Assembly: GCA_963696655.1 (NCBI GenBank)
Contig: CAVOLB010000121.1
Span: forward strand, 1-64,000
Direction of reading: 5' to 3'
DNA length: 64,000 bases
From: Hypericibacter sp963696655
GTDB taxonomy: Bacteria > Pseudomonadota > Alphaproteobacteria > Dongiales > Dongiaceae
Shown here: in pieces, positions 26,138-34,060 of the stretch
Position numbering within the stretch: position 1 is the stretch's first letter
Layout of the letters: every line of letters begins with the position of its first letter
Position numbers and translations under genes: made by a program
The notes under the pieces: model-generated
The model's input: the letters and a program-made list of their open reading frames with translations, nothing else
Databases searched by the model: none
Told to the model about the DNA's origin: nothing

Positions 26138-26174
26138 AAAACAAAAAGACCGCCGCAGCAAAGCTGGGGCGGTC
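26138..26174 (-). terminator. Attenuator terminator after the first SAM-II riboswitch
   Basis: On the reverse strand GACCGCC (26174-26168) pairs with GGCGGTC (26154-26148) around a 13-base loop and is followed directly by TTTTTGTTTT (26147-26138). It lies between the two SAM-II copies, upstream of any gene, and so should end transcription early when the first riboswitch is bound. Confidence 0.8.
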
Positions 26175-26184
26175 GAACCGACCG
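26170..26184 (-). promoter_or_regulatory. Antiterminator hairpin
   Basis: On the reverse strand CGGTC (26184-26180), loop GGTTC, GACCG (26174-26170). Its right arm is the same GACCG that forms the left arm of the terminator at 26138-26174, so the two hairpins exclude each other. The first SAM-II copy ends only five bases upstream, with GCTAAAGCG, a direct link between ligand binding and the choice of fold. Confidence 0.6.
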
Positions 26185-26188
26185 TCGC

Positions 26189-26238
26189 TTTAGCTGCATT
26201 TTTATCGCGCCCGCAAGCTGTGGCTCAAATCGGCGCGT
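26189..26238 (-). promoter_or_regulatory. SAM-II riboswitch, first (promoter-proximal) copy
   Basis: On the reverse strand: P1 5' CGCGCC (26237-26232), GATTTG, loop containing CAGCTTGC, P1 3' GGCGCG (26211-26206), ATAAAAATGCA, and GCTAAA at 26194-26189. The core fits the SAM-II consensus and the known metA/metX aptamers closely, including the 6-bp P1 and the AGCT pairing of the pseudoknot. It starts about ten bases after the predicted promoter and is followed by antiterminator and terminator. Confidence 0.9.
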
Positions 26239-26244
26239 GCAAGA

Positions 26245-26273
26245 AATATGGGGAAATTGATTCCCCCTGTCAA
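26245..26273 (-). promoter_or_regulatory. Sigma-70 promoter of the OsmC-metY operon
   Basis: On the reverse strand a perfect -35 TTGACA (26273-26268), a 17-base spacer and -10 CATATT (26250-26245). Transcription would start about 26238-26240, at the left edge of the first SAM-II aptamer. Position and spacing are what a riboswitch leader needs. Confidence 0.75.
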
Positions 26274-26279
26274 TCGAAA

Positions 26280-26303
26280 CCGTAAAATAGATCTATTTTA
26301 CGG
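26280..26303 (-). terminator. 24-base palindrome at the end of the DUF1036 gene
   Basis: A perfect palindrome with outer arms CCGTAAAATAGA and TCTATTTTACGG; the stop codon TAA of the DUF1036 gene lies in the left arm on the reverse strand. The hairpin is A/T-rich and is followed by TTTCG. It is either a weak terminator or a dimer-protein operator immediately upstream of the -35 box of the metY promoter. Confidence 0.5.
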
Positions 26304-26783
26304 CGTTGGTTCGTATATTTCATAGGTGAAGCTCGCGTTCTTGCCGACCGCGACCTCACGGAAGCCCAGAGGGACAGCGCCCTGGAGCGGGCAGTTGCTG
26401 TTCCCGATCACCTTGAACTCGTCGTTCTTCACGCAAAAGCGGAAGCCGCCGCCCATGAACCAGTTATGGGCCTTGGCGTCAGCATAGAGATAGTACTTGG
26501 TCTCGGCGAGCTTGCCGGGCAGGAGCGTGGCGCAGCGCGCCGGCTCGACGTTCCACCAGCCCTGGGACAGCCATTGACCCTGCTGGCGGAATCCCAAGGC
26601 GACGGCGACCCGTTCCTTGGTCTTGTTGCAGACATTGAAGTCGGCCTTCGCCGGGCCGGCTTCGGCCAGAAGGGCGCCTGCGACAAGAACAGGGATCAAC
26701 GGCAGAAAACGGGCTTTCCTCATCTTCTGGATGAAGATCAGGAGACCCCTGAAAATTGCCGTGTTTGGAATGACTTGACGCAT
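26298..26783 (-). CDS. DUF1036 exported protein
   Basis: A 161-residue protein with a signal peptide (FLPLIPVLVAGALLAEAGPAKA, cleavage near residue 47) and a DUF1036 domain after it, beginning DFNVCNKTKERVAVALGF, with GWWNVEPARCATLLPGKL and the YYLYADAKAHNWF block. DUF1036 proteins are periplasmic and of unknown function, common in alphaproteobacteria. Three cysteines remain in the mature part. The start is uncertain: ATG 26783 gives a longer n-region, ATG 26723 (MRKARF) would give a normal signal peptide. It diverges from the LdtR-like regulator. Confidence 0.85.
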   Translation of the reverse strand: MRQVIPNTAIFRGLLIFIQKMRKARFLPLIPVLVAGALLAEAGPAKADFNVCNKTKERVAVALGFRQQGQWLSQGWWNVEPARCATLLPGKLAETKYYLYADAKAHNWFMGGGFRFCVKNDEFKVIGNSNCPLQGAVPLGFREVAVGKNASFTYEIYEPTP

Positions 26784-26883
26784 GCCTCTTCATGCACACA
26801 GAGCCGTAAAGGAAGACTTAAGCAGAGCGGTGCTACCCATGGCCATTCGGAGAATTTCGGATAAAGGCCAAGGAGTCTCAACC

Positions 26884-27360
26884 GTGACAGCCGGCTATCT
26901 CAGCACCATCGGATTGATCGAGCGTCTCCATCGGCAATGTCTCGAAGTCATCAAGGTCGAGCTCGACCGCGGTGGCATTCGCGACCTCTCGAACGTGCAG
27001 GCGATGATCCTGTTCAACATCGGCGACGATGAGTTGACCGTCGGCGAGTTGACCCAGCGCGGCTATTACCTGGGCTCGAACGTCTCCTACAACGTCAAGA
27101 AGATGGTCGAGAACGGCTACCTGATCCAGGAGCGCTCCCGCCACGACCGCCGCAGCCAGATCGTGCGGCTGTCGGAGAAGGCGCTCGCCGTCCGCGACCG
27201 GATCCGCGTGATGTATGACCGCCATGTCGAGGCCCTGGGCCCCGAGATGGCCCAGCTCGAAGGCGTGAACAAGTCGCTGTTGAAGCTCGAGCGGTTCTGG
27301 AACAACCAGATCAGCATCGGCCAGCGCACCCCGTCGTCATCGCAGGACGCGGCGGCCTGA
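26884..27360 (+). CDS. ldtR: MarR-family regulator, LdtR-like
   Basis: A 158-residue winged-helix regulator. The N-terminal helix GLIERLHRQCLEVIKVELDR and the DNA-binding part LTVGELTQRGYYLGSNVSYNVKKMVENGYL are characteristic of the LdtR branch of the MarR family, which controls L,D-transpeptidase and stress genes in alphaproteobacteria. The wing is QERSRHDRRSQIVRLS. GTG 26884 is chosen because AGGAG lies eight bases upstream; longer in-frame ATG starts at 26782 and 26839 lack such a site. Divergent to the DUF1036 gene. The gene name rests on resemblance only. Confidence 0.8.
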   Translation: MTAGYLSTIGLIERLHRQCLEVIKVELDRGGIRDLSNVQAMILFNIGDDELTVGELTQRGYYLGSNVSYNVKKMVENGYLIQERSRHDRRSQIVRLSEKALAVRDRIRVMYDRHVEALGPEMAQLEGVNKSLLKLERFWNNQISIGQRTPSSSQDAAA

Positions 27361-27390
27361 TCCGAGGAGGGAGGATCAGACTCCCTGATC

Positions 27391-27489
27391 TCCTCCCCCG
27401 TCTTACGGGGGAGGATTAAGGAGGGGGCTGCTCGGTATCCGAAATCGCGTATTCCCCCTCCCTGACCCTCCCCCGTTCCGAGGGAGGGG
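27391..27489. repeat. Three-hairpin intergenic repeat, copy 1
   Basis: A first perfect 10-bp hairpin (TCCTCCCCCG with CGGGGGAGGA, 27391-27415), then a long arm (AAGGAGGGGG ... CCCCCTCCCTGA) enclosing about 30 bases, then a third hairpin (CCCTCCC with GGGAGGG, ending about 27488). The same three-part design recurs at 29555-29652. It begins 30 bases after the ldtR stop and may also act as terminator. Confidence 0.65.
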
Positions 27490-27527
27490 ACAACATTTCC
27501 GATCTCCCGCTAAACCCATCCCCCGTC

Positions 27528-28634
27528 TCACCCGATCTTCGTCGCCTTCAGCCGCGCCTCGTCGAGCTCGATGCCGAGGCCGGGTTTGTCCGTGAGGGTG
27601 AACCAGCCGCCCTTGGCGTCGACCGGATCCACCAGCATGTAGTCGCGCCGGTCGAGGCCCCATTCGGGCGGATCGTAGGGGAATTCCAGGAAGGGCGCGC
27701 CGGTGGCGCCGGCGGTCAGGTGGGCGTTGGCGATGACGCCGATGCCGTTGGTCCAGGTGTGGGGCGTGAAGACGAGGTTGTGCTCGAGCGCCATCTGGCC
27801 GACGCGCCGCAAACCCGTGATCCCGCCCACCAGCGCCACGTCGGGCTGCAGCACGTCGAGGCTGCCGCGCTGGATCAGGTTGCGGAACTCATGGAGCTCG
27901 CGGGTCATCTCGCCGCCGGCGATGCGCACCCGGGTCGACTGCCGCAGAGCGGCCATGCCGTCATAGTCGGCGCGGTGGAGCGGCTCCTCCATCCAGAAGA
28001 CCTCGAGATCCTCGAGCGGCTTCGCCACCTGGAGCGCGTCCTTCAGGCTCCAGGGCTGAGCCGTATCCCAGGGCATGCGCCAGCCCTGATTGCAGTCGAC
28101 CATGAGGGTGAGCTTGTCGCCGACCACCTTGCGCACGGCGGTCAAGGCGGCGATGTCCTGGCGCCAGTCGCCGCGATGGAAGCGGATCTTCATCGCTGTG
28201 AAGCCCTGCCCGATGAATTGCTGGGCGACCTCGACCAGCTGCTCCGGCTTGCGCAGCGTGCCAGAGGAGGCATAGGCGCGCACCTTGTTGGAAAGTCCGC
28301 CCAGCAGCTTCCAGCAGGGCTGGCCGGTGATCTTGCCGGCGAGATCCCAGAGCGCCAGGTCGAGCGGCCAGCAGCGGCCATAATGGAAATTGATGTTGGC
28401 GAGGACCCGGTAATGACGCTCGATCGCCATCGGGTCCTGGCCGATGAAGAGCTCCTCATGGCCGGCGAAGCCCACCATCAGGTCGCCCGAGCCGATGCCG
28501 GTGACGCCCTCGTCGGTCTCGACCCGGACGATGGTCGCGTCCCAATGGGTGCGGGGCCGCGTGTCCCAGCTGGCATGGAAGGGCGGGTCGAATTTGTAGC
28601 GATGCTGGCTGATGCGGATCGCGGTGATTTTCAT
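27528..28634 (-). CDS. Enolase-superfamily dehydratase/racemase (mandelate racemase type)
   Basis: A 368-residue member of the mandelate racemase/muconate lactonising family. The capping domain is at about residues 1-120 and the barrel at 130-350. Metal ligands are D180 (MVDCNQGW, with N182), E216 (MEEP) and E242 (AGGE). The catalytic base region is K149 in AMKIRFH, where the second residue of the usual KxK pair is arginine, and the acid/base histidine is H292 in TPHTW. The TPHTW ending favours a sugar-acid dehydratase or related enzyme over a racemase. The substrate is unknown, and no sugar-acid transporter is adjacent. Confidence 0.88.
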   Translation of the reverse strand: MKITAIRISQHRYKFDPPFHASWDTRPRTHWDATIVRVETDEGVTGIGSGDLMVGFAGHEELFIGQDPMAIERHYRVLANINFHYGRCWPLDLALWDLAGKITGQPCWKLLGGLSNKVRAYASSGTLRKPEQLVEVAQQFIGQGFTAMKIRFHRGDWRQDIAALTAVRKVVGDKLTLMVDCNQGWRMPWDTAQPWSLKDALQVAKPLEDLEVFWMEEPLHRADYDGMAALRQSTRVRIAGGEMTRELHEFRNLIQRGSLDVLQPDVALVGGITGLRRVGQMALEHNLVFTPHTWTNGIGVIANAHLTAGATGAPFLEFPYDPPEWGLDRRDYMLVDPVDAKGGWFTLTDKPGLGIELDEARLKATKIG

Positions 28635-28965
28635 GGCGGGGTCCTGTGGCGTGAATCGTCGGCCGCGCGGCGGGCGGGCGCGGCTTCGAGGCGGGAAAGG
28701 GAGGCTCGATCCGAACTAAGCAAACGATCGTAGTCGATTAAAAATTTTAGATAAATTGAGTTTTATGATTGCGATGTTTTAACAGCCCTCATGCTCTCCT
28801 GGGGTGGTACCGCAGCCTTTGCGGCCCTTCAACTGCTATCGGAGAGACAGCCGACAGAGCGCAGACATTCAGTCTTCTTTTCCGTAGGTCCCCTGGCCAG
28901 CCGCCGAGCTCGAGGCGGTCCGGCCGATGATCCCACGGTCTGCGCACCGCCGACGGAGGATGATC
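28635..28965. other. Divergent intergenic region, A/T-rich centre
   Basis: The stretch from 28738 to 28780 is strikingly A/T-rich (AAAAATTTTAGATAAATTGA and similar) in an otherwise GC-rich context. It probably holds the promoters of the enolase-superfamily gene on the reverse strand and perhaps of the gene at 28966. ATCG-TAGT-CGAT at about 28728-28740 is a small inverted repeat, a possible operator. No gene is seen. Confidence 0.45.
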
Positions 28966-29517
28966 ATGCGACAGCCCGCGCGATTCGTGATGGCCAGCAA
29001 TCCGGCTTCCAGCCCCGCCCTTCGTTCCTCGCTCGCTCGTCCGGCAGGCGCGAAGCAACTGGTGGCCGGCGCCGGCGGTGTCGTCGCGGCCGGAAAGCGG
29101 GCGCTGCGTGCCAAGGGGAAACCCGATGTCCGTCGCGAGACGACGGAGGAGGGGCCCAGCTGGACGCTGATCGGCATCGTCGCCGGGGCGGTGGTTGCGG
29201 CCTTGGTCGCCGCATTCCTCGTCATCGCCTATGCGAGGAGCGGCGGCACGGCCGCCGCGGCCTGCCACCAGATCGGCCAGACGGGTCTCGTCCATGCCGT
29301 TGTGTGTCCGACCGGCCTGAGTGGGGACGATCTGGCCAGCGCCGGCGAGAATGCCTGCGACGAGCCGCTCGGCACCCCCTGCATGGCTTATATCTGGATG
29401 GGCGGGCCCGAGGCACCGGCTCGGCTGCCGATGAGCAGGGCGCAGTCCTCCGCGGTCTGGGCGGTGTGGAGCAACTGGGACGGCGTGCTGCGCAACTGCC
29501 GGCGGCAGGCTTGCTGA
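28966..29517 (+). CDS. Hypothetical single-pass membrane protein
   Basis: A 183-residue protein of unknown function. The first 65 residues are polar and basic, rich in Ala, Arg and Ser. One membrane helix follows at about residues 67-89 (WTLIGIVAGAVVAALVAAFLVIAYA), then a cysteine-containing outer domain with six cysteines (ACHQIG, VVCPTG, NACDEP, TPCMAY, NCRRQAC) that could form disulfides in the periplasm. GGAGG lies six bases before ATG 28966. The three-hairpin repeat follows soon after its end. Confidence 0.55.
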   Translation: MRQPARFVMASNPASSPALRSSLARPAGAKQLVAGAGGVVAAGKRALRAKGKPDVRRETTEEGPSWTLIGIVAGAVVAALVAAFLVIAYARSGGTAAAACHQIGQTGLVHAVVCPTGLSGDDLASAGENACDEPLGTPCMAYIWMGGPEAPARLPMSRAQSSAVWAVWSNWDGVLRNCRRQAC

Positions 29518-29554
29518 GGCGTGCGCAAGGACAAAGCCAGGGTCATTACTACAA

Positions 29555-29652
29555 TCCCTTCCCCCCTTGCGGGGGAAGGTTAGGAAGGGGGGCCGGAAGC
29601 TCGATGCTTCGAGAACCCCCCTCCTTAATCCTCCCCCACAAAGGGGGGAGGA
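29555..29652. repeat. Three-hairpin intergenic repeat, copy 2
   Basis: First hairpin CCTTCCCCC / GGGGGAAGG (29557-29579, TTGC-type loop), central arm TTAGGAAGGGGGG ... CCCCCCTCCTTAA, and a third hairpin TCCTCCCCC / GGGGGGAGGA (29629-29652). It has the same order and near-identical flanking TTAAG/TTAGG junctions as copy 1 at 27391-27489. Confidence 0.65.
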
Positions 29653-29765
29653 GATAGCAGTACGCGCACCCCCGATCCGCCCGTTGACAGACTCCCGCCG
29701 TCATCGATCATGGCGGGCCGGCGCGCGGATGCCGCCCCGGCGGCGCCGGCAGGGAACTCGAATCG

Positions 29766-30401
29766 ATGGATATCGCATTGCTCGTCTCCGCCGCGATCGC
29801 CGGCGCGATCGTGGTGCTGACGCCGGGACCGGCGGTCATCGCCTTCATCGGCATCGGCGCGGCGCGCGGACGCTGGGCCGGGGCACAGTTCCTGTTCGGC
29901 CATCTCCTCGGCGATACGCTCTGGTGCAGCCTGGCCCTGGTGGCGCTCGTGGGCGCCAACCTCGTCTCGCCCTGGCTGTTCCACGGGCTGGCGCTCGCCT
30001 GCGGGCTCTATCTGCTGTGGCTCGGCACCCGCGCCGTCCTGGTGCGCAAGCGCCCCGAGGGCGGCACCAGCGCCGATGTCGATCGGCCCTATCTGCGCGG
30101 CGTGCTGTTCGGGGTCTCGAATCCCAAGAGCTACCCCGTGACGCTCGCGGTCTTCACCGCGATCCTGGCGGGACAGCTGGCGGGCTTCGGCTGGAGCCAG
30201 GCGCCGGTCTTCCTGGCGGCCTGCCTCGCCGGGTTCGTCGCCGCCGATTTCATCCTGATCTGGCTGGTCGGCACCGGCCCCTTGCGGCGCTTCTATGCGA
30301 CGCACGAGATCTGGATCATCCGCGCCACCGGCGTGATGTTCATCGGCTTCGCGCTCAACACGCTCTGGCATCTGGCGCGAGCGCTGGCGCTTTTCGGCTG
30401 A
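29766..30401 (+). CDS. LysE/RhtB-family amino-acid exporter
   Basis: A 211-residue LysE-superfamily exporter with about six helices. The N-terminal TPGPAVIAFIGIGAARGRWAG signature and the VSNPKSYPVTLAVFTAIL block (the conserved NPK motif) are present. It exports amino acids such as threonine, homoserine or lysine across the inner membrane. Its neighbourhood does not identify the substrate. A 7-bp GC hairpin at 30431-30449 follows it. Confidence 0.9.
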   Translation: MDIALLVSAAIAGAIVVLTPGPAVIAFIGIGAARGRWAGAQFLFGHLLGDTLWCSLALVALVGANLVSPWLFHGLALACGLYLLWLGTRAVLVRKRPEGGTSADVDRPYLRGVLFGVSNPKSYPVTLAVFTAILAGQLAGFGWSQAPVFLAACLAGFVAADFILIWLVGTGPLRRFYATHEIWIIRATGVMFIGFALNTLWHLARALALFG

Positions 30402-30430
30402 TCCGGATCCGGCGGTCGATAGCGGACGGA

Positions 30431-30449
30431 AGCCGGGTGTAACCCGGCT
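30431..30449 (+). terminator. GC hairpin after the LysE gene
   Basis: AGCCGGG, loop TGTAA, CCCGGCT: a perfect 7-bp stem 30 bases after the LysE stop. There is no T-run, so termination may be weak or Rho-assisted. Confidence 0.4.
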
Positions 30450-30517
30450 ATGCCTGCTACGATCGAGGTCGGCGATGGGCATTGCCGGAGAACATCGTCA
30501 GAAACGAGGGTGACCCC

Positions 30518-31573
30518 ATGAACGGAGACTCACGCCCCGACGGTGTGCTGAGCCTGGATGAGCTGGAGATCCTCGTCGTCGTCGACAACGAAACCGATAC
30601 CTTGTCGAGCGTCGACGAAGGCGTGCCGCAGATCCCGGAGGTCGTCCATCTCGCCGCGCGCACCCCGCCGAGCCGCAAGTACGACGGTCACGACTGCAAG
30701 ATCGTCTTCGACCAGCTGTGCTGCGCCTGCCACGGACTCTCGGTGTTGCTCACCGGTCGCCGGGGCGGGCAGAAACGCAGCATGCTCTTCGATGTCGGCC
30801 CCTATCCCGACCTCTGGCTCGACAATGCCCGGCGCCTCGACGTCGATCTCTCGGCCATCGAATGCATCTTCCTGTCGCATTGGCATTTCGATCACAGCGG
30901 CGGTCTTCCGGACGTCATCGCGGCCATCAGCCAGGCGCGGTCGAAAGCAGGTTTGCCCCCGCCGATTGTCGATCTTCATCCGGACCGACCGGACCAGCGC
31001 GGCGTTCTGTTGCCGAGCGGGGTCATGCTCATGCTGCCGAAGGAACCCACGTTCGAAGACATCGCACAATGCGGCGGCGAGACCGTGACCCGCGATGATC
31101 CCCATCCCCTCTGTGGCGGTTTCTTTTTCGGGAGCGGGGCGATCGATCGCGTCACCAGCTACGAGACCGGGCTCGCCGGCCATCACAGTTTCCGCGGCGA
31201 CGACGGCAAACCGGATCCGCTCATCATGGATGAGCGCTTCGTCGCGGCCAGCATTCCGGGCCGCGGTGTGACCGTGCTCTCCGCCTGCTCGCATGCGGGC
31301 ATCGTCAATGCCTGCCTCGGAGCAAAGCAGCATTTTCCGGATACCCGCATCGACCTCGTGCTCGGCGGCTATCATCTGTCCGGCAAGGCCATGGAGGCGC
31401 GGATCGAGCCGACAGTGCGGGATCTGCAGGCGCGCATCGATCCACGCCTGGTGGCGCCGGGTCACTGCGCGGGTTGGCGCGCAAAGACAAATCTGGCCAA
31501 CGCCTTCGCTCCAGGCCGGTACGCACCGAGCGTCGTCGGCACCTTGTATCGCTTGAGCGCTGTTCGGCCTTAG
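30518..31573 (+). CDS. Metallo-beta-lactamase-fold hydrolase
   Basis: A 351-residue MBL-fold protein. The dinuclear metal site is complete: HWHFDH (H121, H123, D125, H126), then CSHAGIVNACL and GGYHLSGKA supplying the later histidines. The layout, with a CACHGLSVLL strand and a C-terminal PGHCAGW, resembles the archaeal MJ0296-like or dihydropterin-phosphate-synthase-like MBL group. The true substrate is unknown. ATG 30518, behind a GAGGGTG site, gives better spacing than the alternative upstream start at 30482. The N-terminal 40 residues (DELEILVVVDNETDTLSS) form the first strand and an acidic leader. Confidence 0.87.
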   Translation: MNGDSRPDGVLSLDELEILVVVDNETDTLSSVDEGVPQIPEVVHLAARTPPSRKYDGHDCKIVFDQLCCACHGLSVLLTGRRGGQKRSMLFDVGPYPDLWLDNARRLDVDLSAIECIFLSHWHFDHSGGLPDVIAAISQARSKAGLPPPIVDLHPDRPDQRGVLLPSGVMLMLPKEPTFEDIAQCGGETVTRDDPHPLCGGFFFGSGAIDRVTSYETGLAGHHSFRGDDGKPDPLIMDERFVAASIPGRGVTVLSACSHAGIVNACLGAKQHFPDTRIDLVLGGYHLSGKAMEARIEPTVRDLQARIDPRLVAPGHCAGWRAKTNLANAFAPGRYAPSVVGTLYRLSAVRP

Positions 31574-31768
31574 AAATCCCATTGAGTGAAAAGGTCTTCG
31601 AAGCGCCCGGAGACGCAAGCATTGATCCGCATCGACGCTGATCTGCGTCGTCGCGAAGGAATAAATCCACAAAGACGATCAACTTTCGGCTCGCGTGCCG
31701 AGGCTGACTGGCATTAGATTCCTTTGTTTCTCGTTGCGGGCCTTCCGGTTCCCTTTTCGGAGATAGTG

Positions 31769-32470
31769 ATGAAGCCGTTCCATAGGGCTGTTGCCTGTCT
31801 GTTTGTTCTTGTGCTTGTGACCGGCTGCGCCTCGACCGAGGTCACCAACCGAAAGACTTACGCGGGCGCACCGCTCCCCCGGCCCGATCGCATCCTTGTC
31901 TATGATTTCACTGCGGACCCCGACAAAGTCCCGCCGGAGTCGTCTTTCGCTGGAAGAAACGCGGGGAAGCCCACGCCCGAGCAGCTTCAGGTCACCGAAC
32001 AGGTGGGGGCCGAGGTGGCGAAGCAGCTCGTCGCGGATCTACGCGAGGCGGGCCTTCCGGCGGTCCAGGCTGCGGGACAGCCGGCCCCGAAGGTCAATGA
32101 CATCGTGATCAAGGGCTATTTCGGCTCGGTCGATCAGGGCAGCGCGGCCAAGCGGGTTTTGATCGGCTTCGGATCCGGCGACGCCAGCTTGGTGACGGTG
32201 GTCGAAGGTTACCAGATGAAGTCGTATGGTCTGCATCTGCTCGGGAGCGGGGAAGTCAATTCCGAGGGCGGCCATATGCCGGGGGTCATCCTGCCGCTGG
32301 CCGTTCTGGCTGCCACCGCGAACCCGATCGGGCTCGTGGTTGCCGGCACGGTGAAAGTGGCTGGAGAAGCGAGTGGCGCGACGACGATCGAAGGTGCCGC
32401 CAAGCGCACGGCCGATGAGATCTCAACCGAGCTGGTGGATGCCGCGAAAAGGCAGGGCTGGATCCAGTAG
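31769..32470 (+). CDS. Outer-membrane-type lipoprotein, DUF4410
   Basis: A 233-residue lipoprotein. The lipobox is LVTGC with C20 as the lipidated cysteine, followed by ASTEVTNRKTY. The mature part matches the DUF4410 pattern (RILVYDFTADPDKVPPES, then VAKQLVADLREAGLPA and the IVIKGYFGSVDQGSAAKRVLIGFGSG core). DUF4410 proteins are exported and of unknown role. GGAG lies seven bases before ATG 31769, which also puts the lipobox at the right place; the frame extends further upstream without support. Confidence 0.85.
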   Translation: MKPFHRAVACLFVLVLVTGCASTEVTNRKTYAGAPLPRPDRILVYDFTADPDKVPPESSFAGRNAGKPTPEQLQVTEQVGAEVAKQLVADLREAGLPAVQAAGQPAPKVNDIVIKGYFGSVDQGSAAKRVLIGFGSGDASLVTVVEGYQMKSYGLHLLGSGEVNSEGGHMPGVILPLAVLAATANPIGLVVAGTVKVAGEASGATTIEGAAKRTADEISTELVDAAKRQGWIQ

Positions 32471-32486
32471 ACGGATAGGGCCTGCG

Positions 32487-33939
32487 TCACCGACCGGGCG
32501 GCGTTCTTGCCTGGATCAATTGCCGCAATGCCGCACGGTCGGCCTTGCCCGATCGGCCGAGCGGCAATTCGGCCGCGAAGTGGATGTGATCCGGTAGCTT
32601 GAACCGCTCGAGGCGTTCTCGCGCCCAGTCGATGAGGCGCGCCTGATCGAGCCGGGCGCCCTCACGCGGCACGATCAGGAGATGAAGCGCCTCGCCCTTC
32701 GACGCATCGGGGGCGCCCACGGCGAGCGCGCCCGCGACCTCGGGATGTTCGGCGAAAACGCGCTCCAGCTCGAGCGGTGAGATCTTGTTGCCGCCGCGGA
32801 AGATGAGATCCTTCGCGCGTCCGACGAGTTCGACGCGACCGTCCGCCCGCGACCGCGCCAGATCGCCGGTGCGGAACCATCCGTCGTCGAACGCCGCGGC
32901 CGTCGGCTCCGGCGCGTCGAGATAGCCCCGCATGGCGGTCGGCGTGCGAATCTGCAATTCGCCGTCGCCGGGGCTCAGGCGGAATTCGATCCCGGGTCCC
33001 GGCCGGCCGATGCTCCCCGCGGCTTCGTCATACTCCTCCGGCGGCAGGAAGAAGTCGCAGCTTCCGGTCTCGGTGAGGCCATAGATATCCCCGAGCGCAG
33101 CAGCCGGCCAGAGCGCTCGATAACGCCGCCCCAGTGCCGCCGGCAGGGGTTTCGCCGCCCACCATGATCGCGCCGCCGTAGCGAGCGCCCCCGCGGGCCT
33201 CGGCGACCGGCAGCAGGGCACGCAGCATGGTGGGAACGAGCGCGACGCGCCGAACCCGCGTGCCGGCGAGACGCTCCAGCGTGCCCGCGGCCTCGAACTT
33301 CTCGCAAAGCTCCAGCGTTCCGCCGCGCAGCAGGGTCAGCAGCGACACCCACTGCCCGAATACGAAGGTGAGCTGCAGCGGCAGCAAGGTTCGCTCGCCG
33401 GCGACGAAAGCGAGCGCGGCCTCGATCATGTCGAGCTTCCGCGAGAAACGGTCATGCGCCAGCACGACGCCCTTGGGTTCGCCGGTCGAGCCGGAGGTGA
33501 AGAGGATATAGGCCGCGCCGGCGAGCATGGGTCGTGGTGGCGGCGGCGCACCTCGCGATGTCACCGGTTTGTCGGCTGCGAGCGAGGCCGGCACGGTGCG
33601 GTCCGGGTGCATGTTGACGAGGAGGCGGGCGCCCGTTCGGCGGATCAGCGCGGCTGCCGTCGCTTCGAGGCTCGTACGATGAACCGGCACCGCGACGCCG
33701 CCGGCGAGCCAGATTCCGCAGAGCCCGGCGAGATCGTGGACCCGATTGGAGACGGCCAGCAGAACCGGCTCGTCCGCCTCGATGCGGGTCTGGCGGAGCC
33801 TTTCGGCCGTCTCGCCCGCACTGTCGGCGAAGCGCCGATAGTCGAGCGCTTCAGCAGCGCCGACGATGGCGGGCGCCATGCCGAAACGCTCGCAGGCTTC
33901 GATCAACCGCTCACCCAGGTTTGACGCGGCCTGGATCAA
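32487..33939 (-). pseudogene. AMP-dependent acyl/aryl-CoA ligase, frameshifted
   Basis: The N-terminal part (33939 down to about 33150) has YILFTSGSTGEPKGVVLAHD (P-loop) and ends in VGGETPAGGTG. The rest lies in another frame: LPAALGRRYRALWPAAALGD, IYGLTETGSCDFFLPPEEYD, WFRTGDLARSRADG, FRGGNKISPLELERV and the terminal SGKADRAALRQLI with the catalytic lysine. The frames join if one base is removed from the GGGG run at 33146-33149, giving GETLPAALGRRY. The restored protein is about 483 residues. A real null mutation and a sequencing error are both possible. No close neighbour on the same strand suggests a substrate. Confidence 0.8.
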
Positions 33940-34060
33940 TCGCCATTCTCCAGTTGAACGCCGGCTCCGAACCGCATGTTAGGCATTTGGGCGCCGGACG
34001 GCAAAAGGAAGCGTTTCGAGAATTTGGGATTGAGAGCTAACATCCCAATCGTTTCACTCG

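Noticed and set aside
27391..27489. Whether the three-hairpin repeats form a CRISPR array
   Set aside because: Only two copies over 2 kb, with no regular spacers or cas genes.
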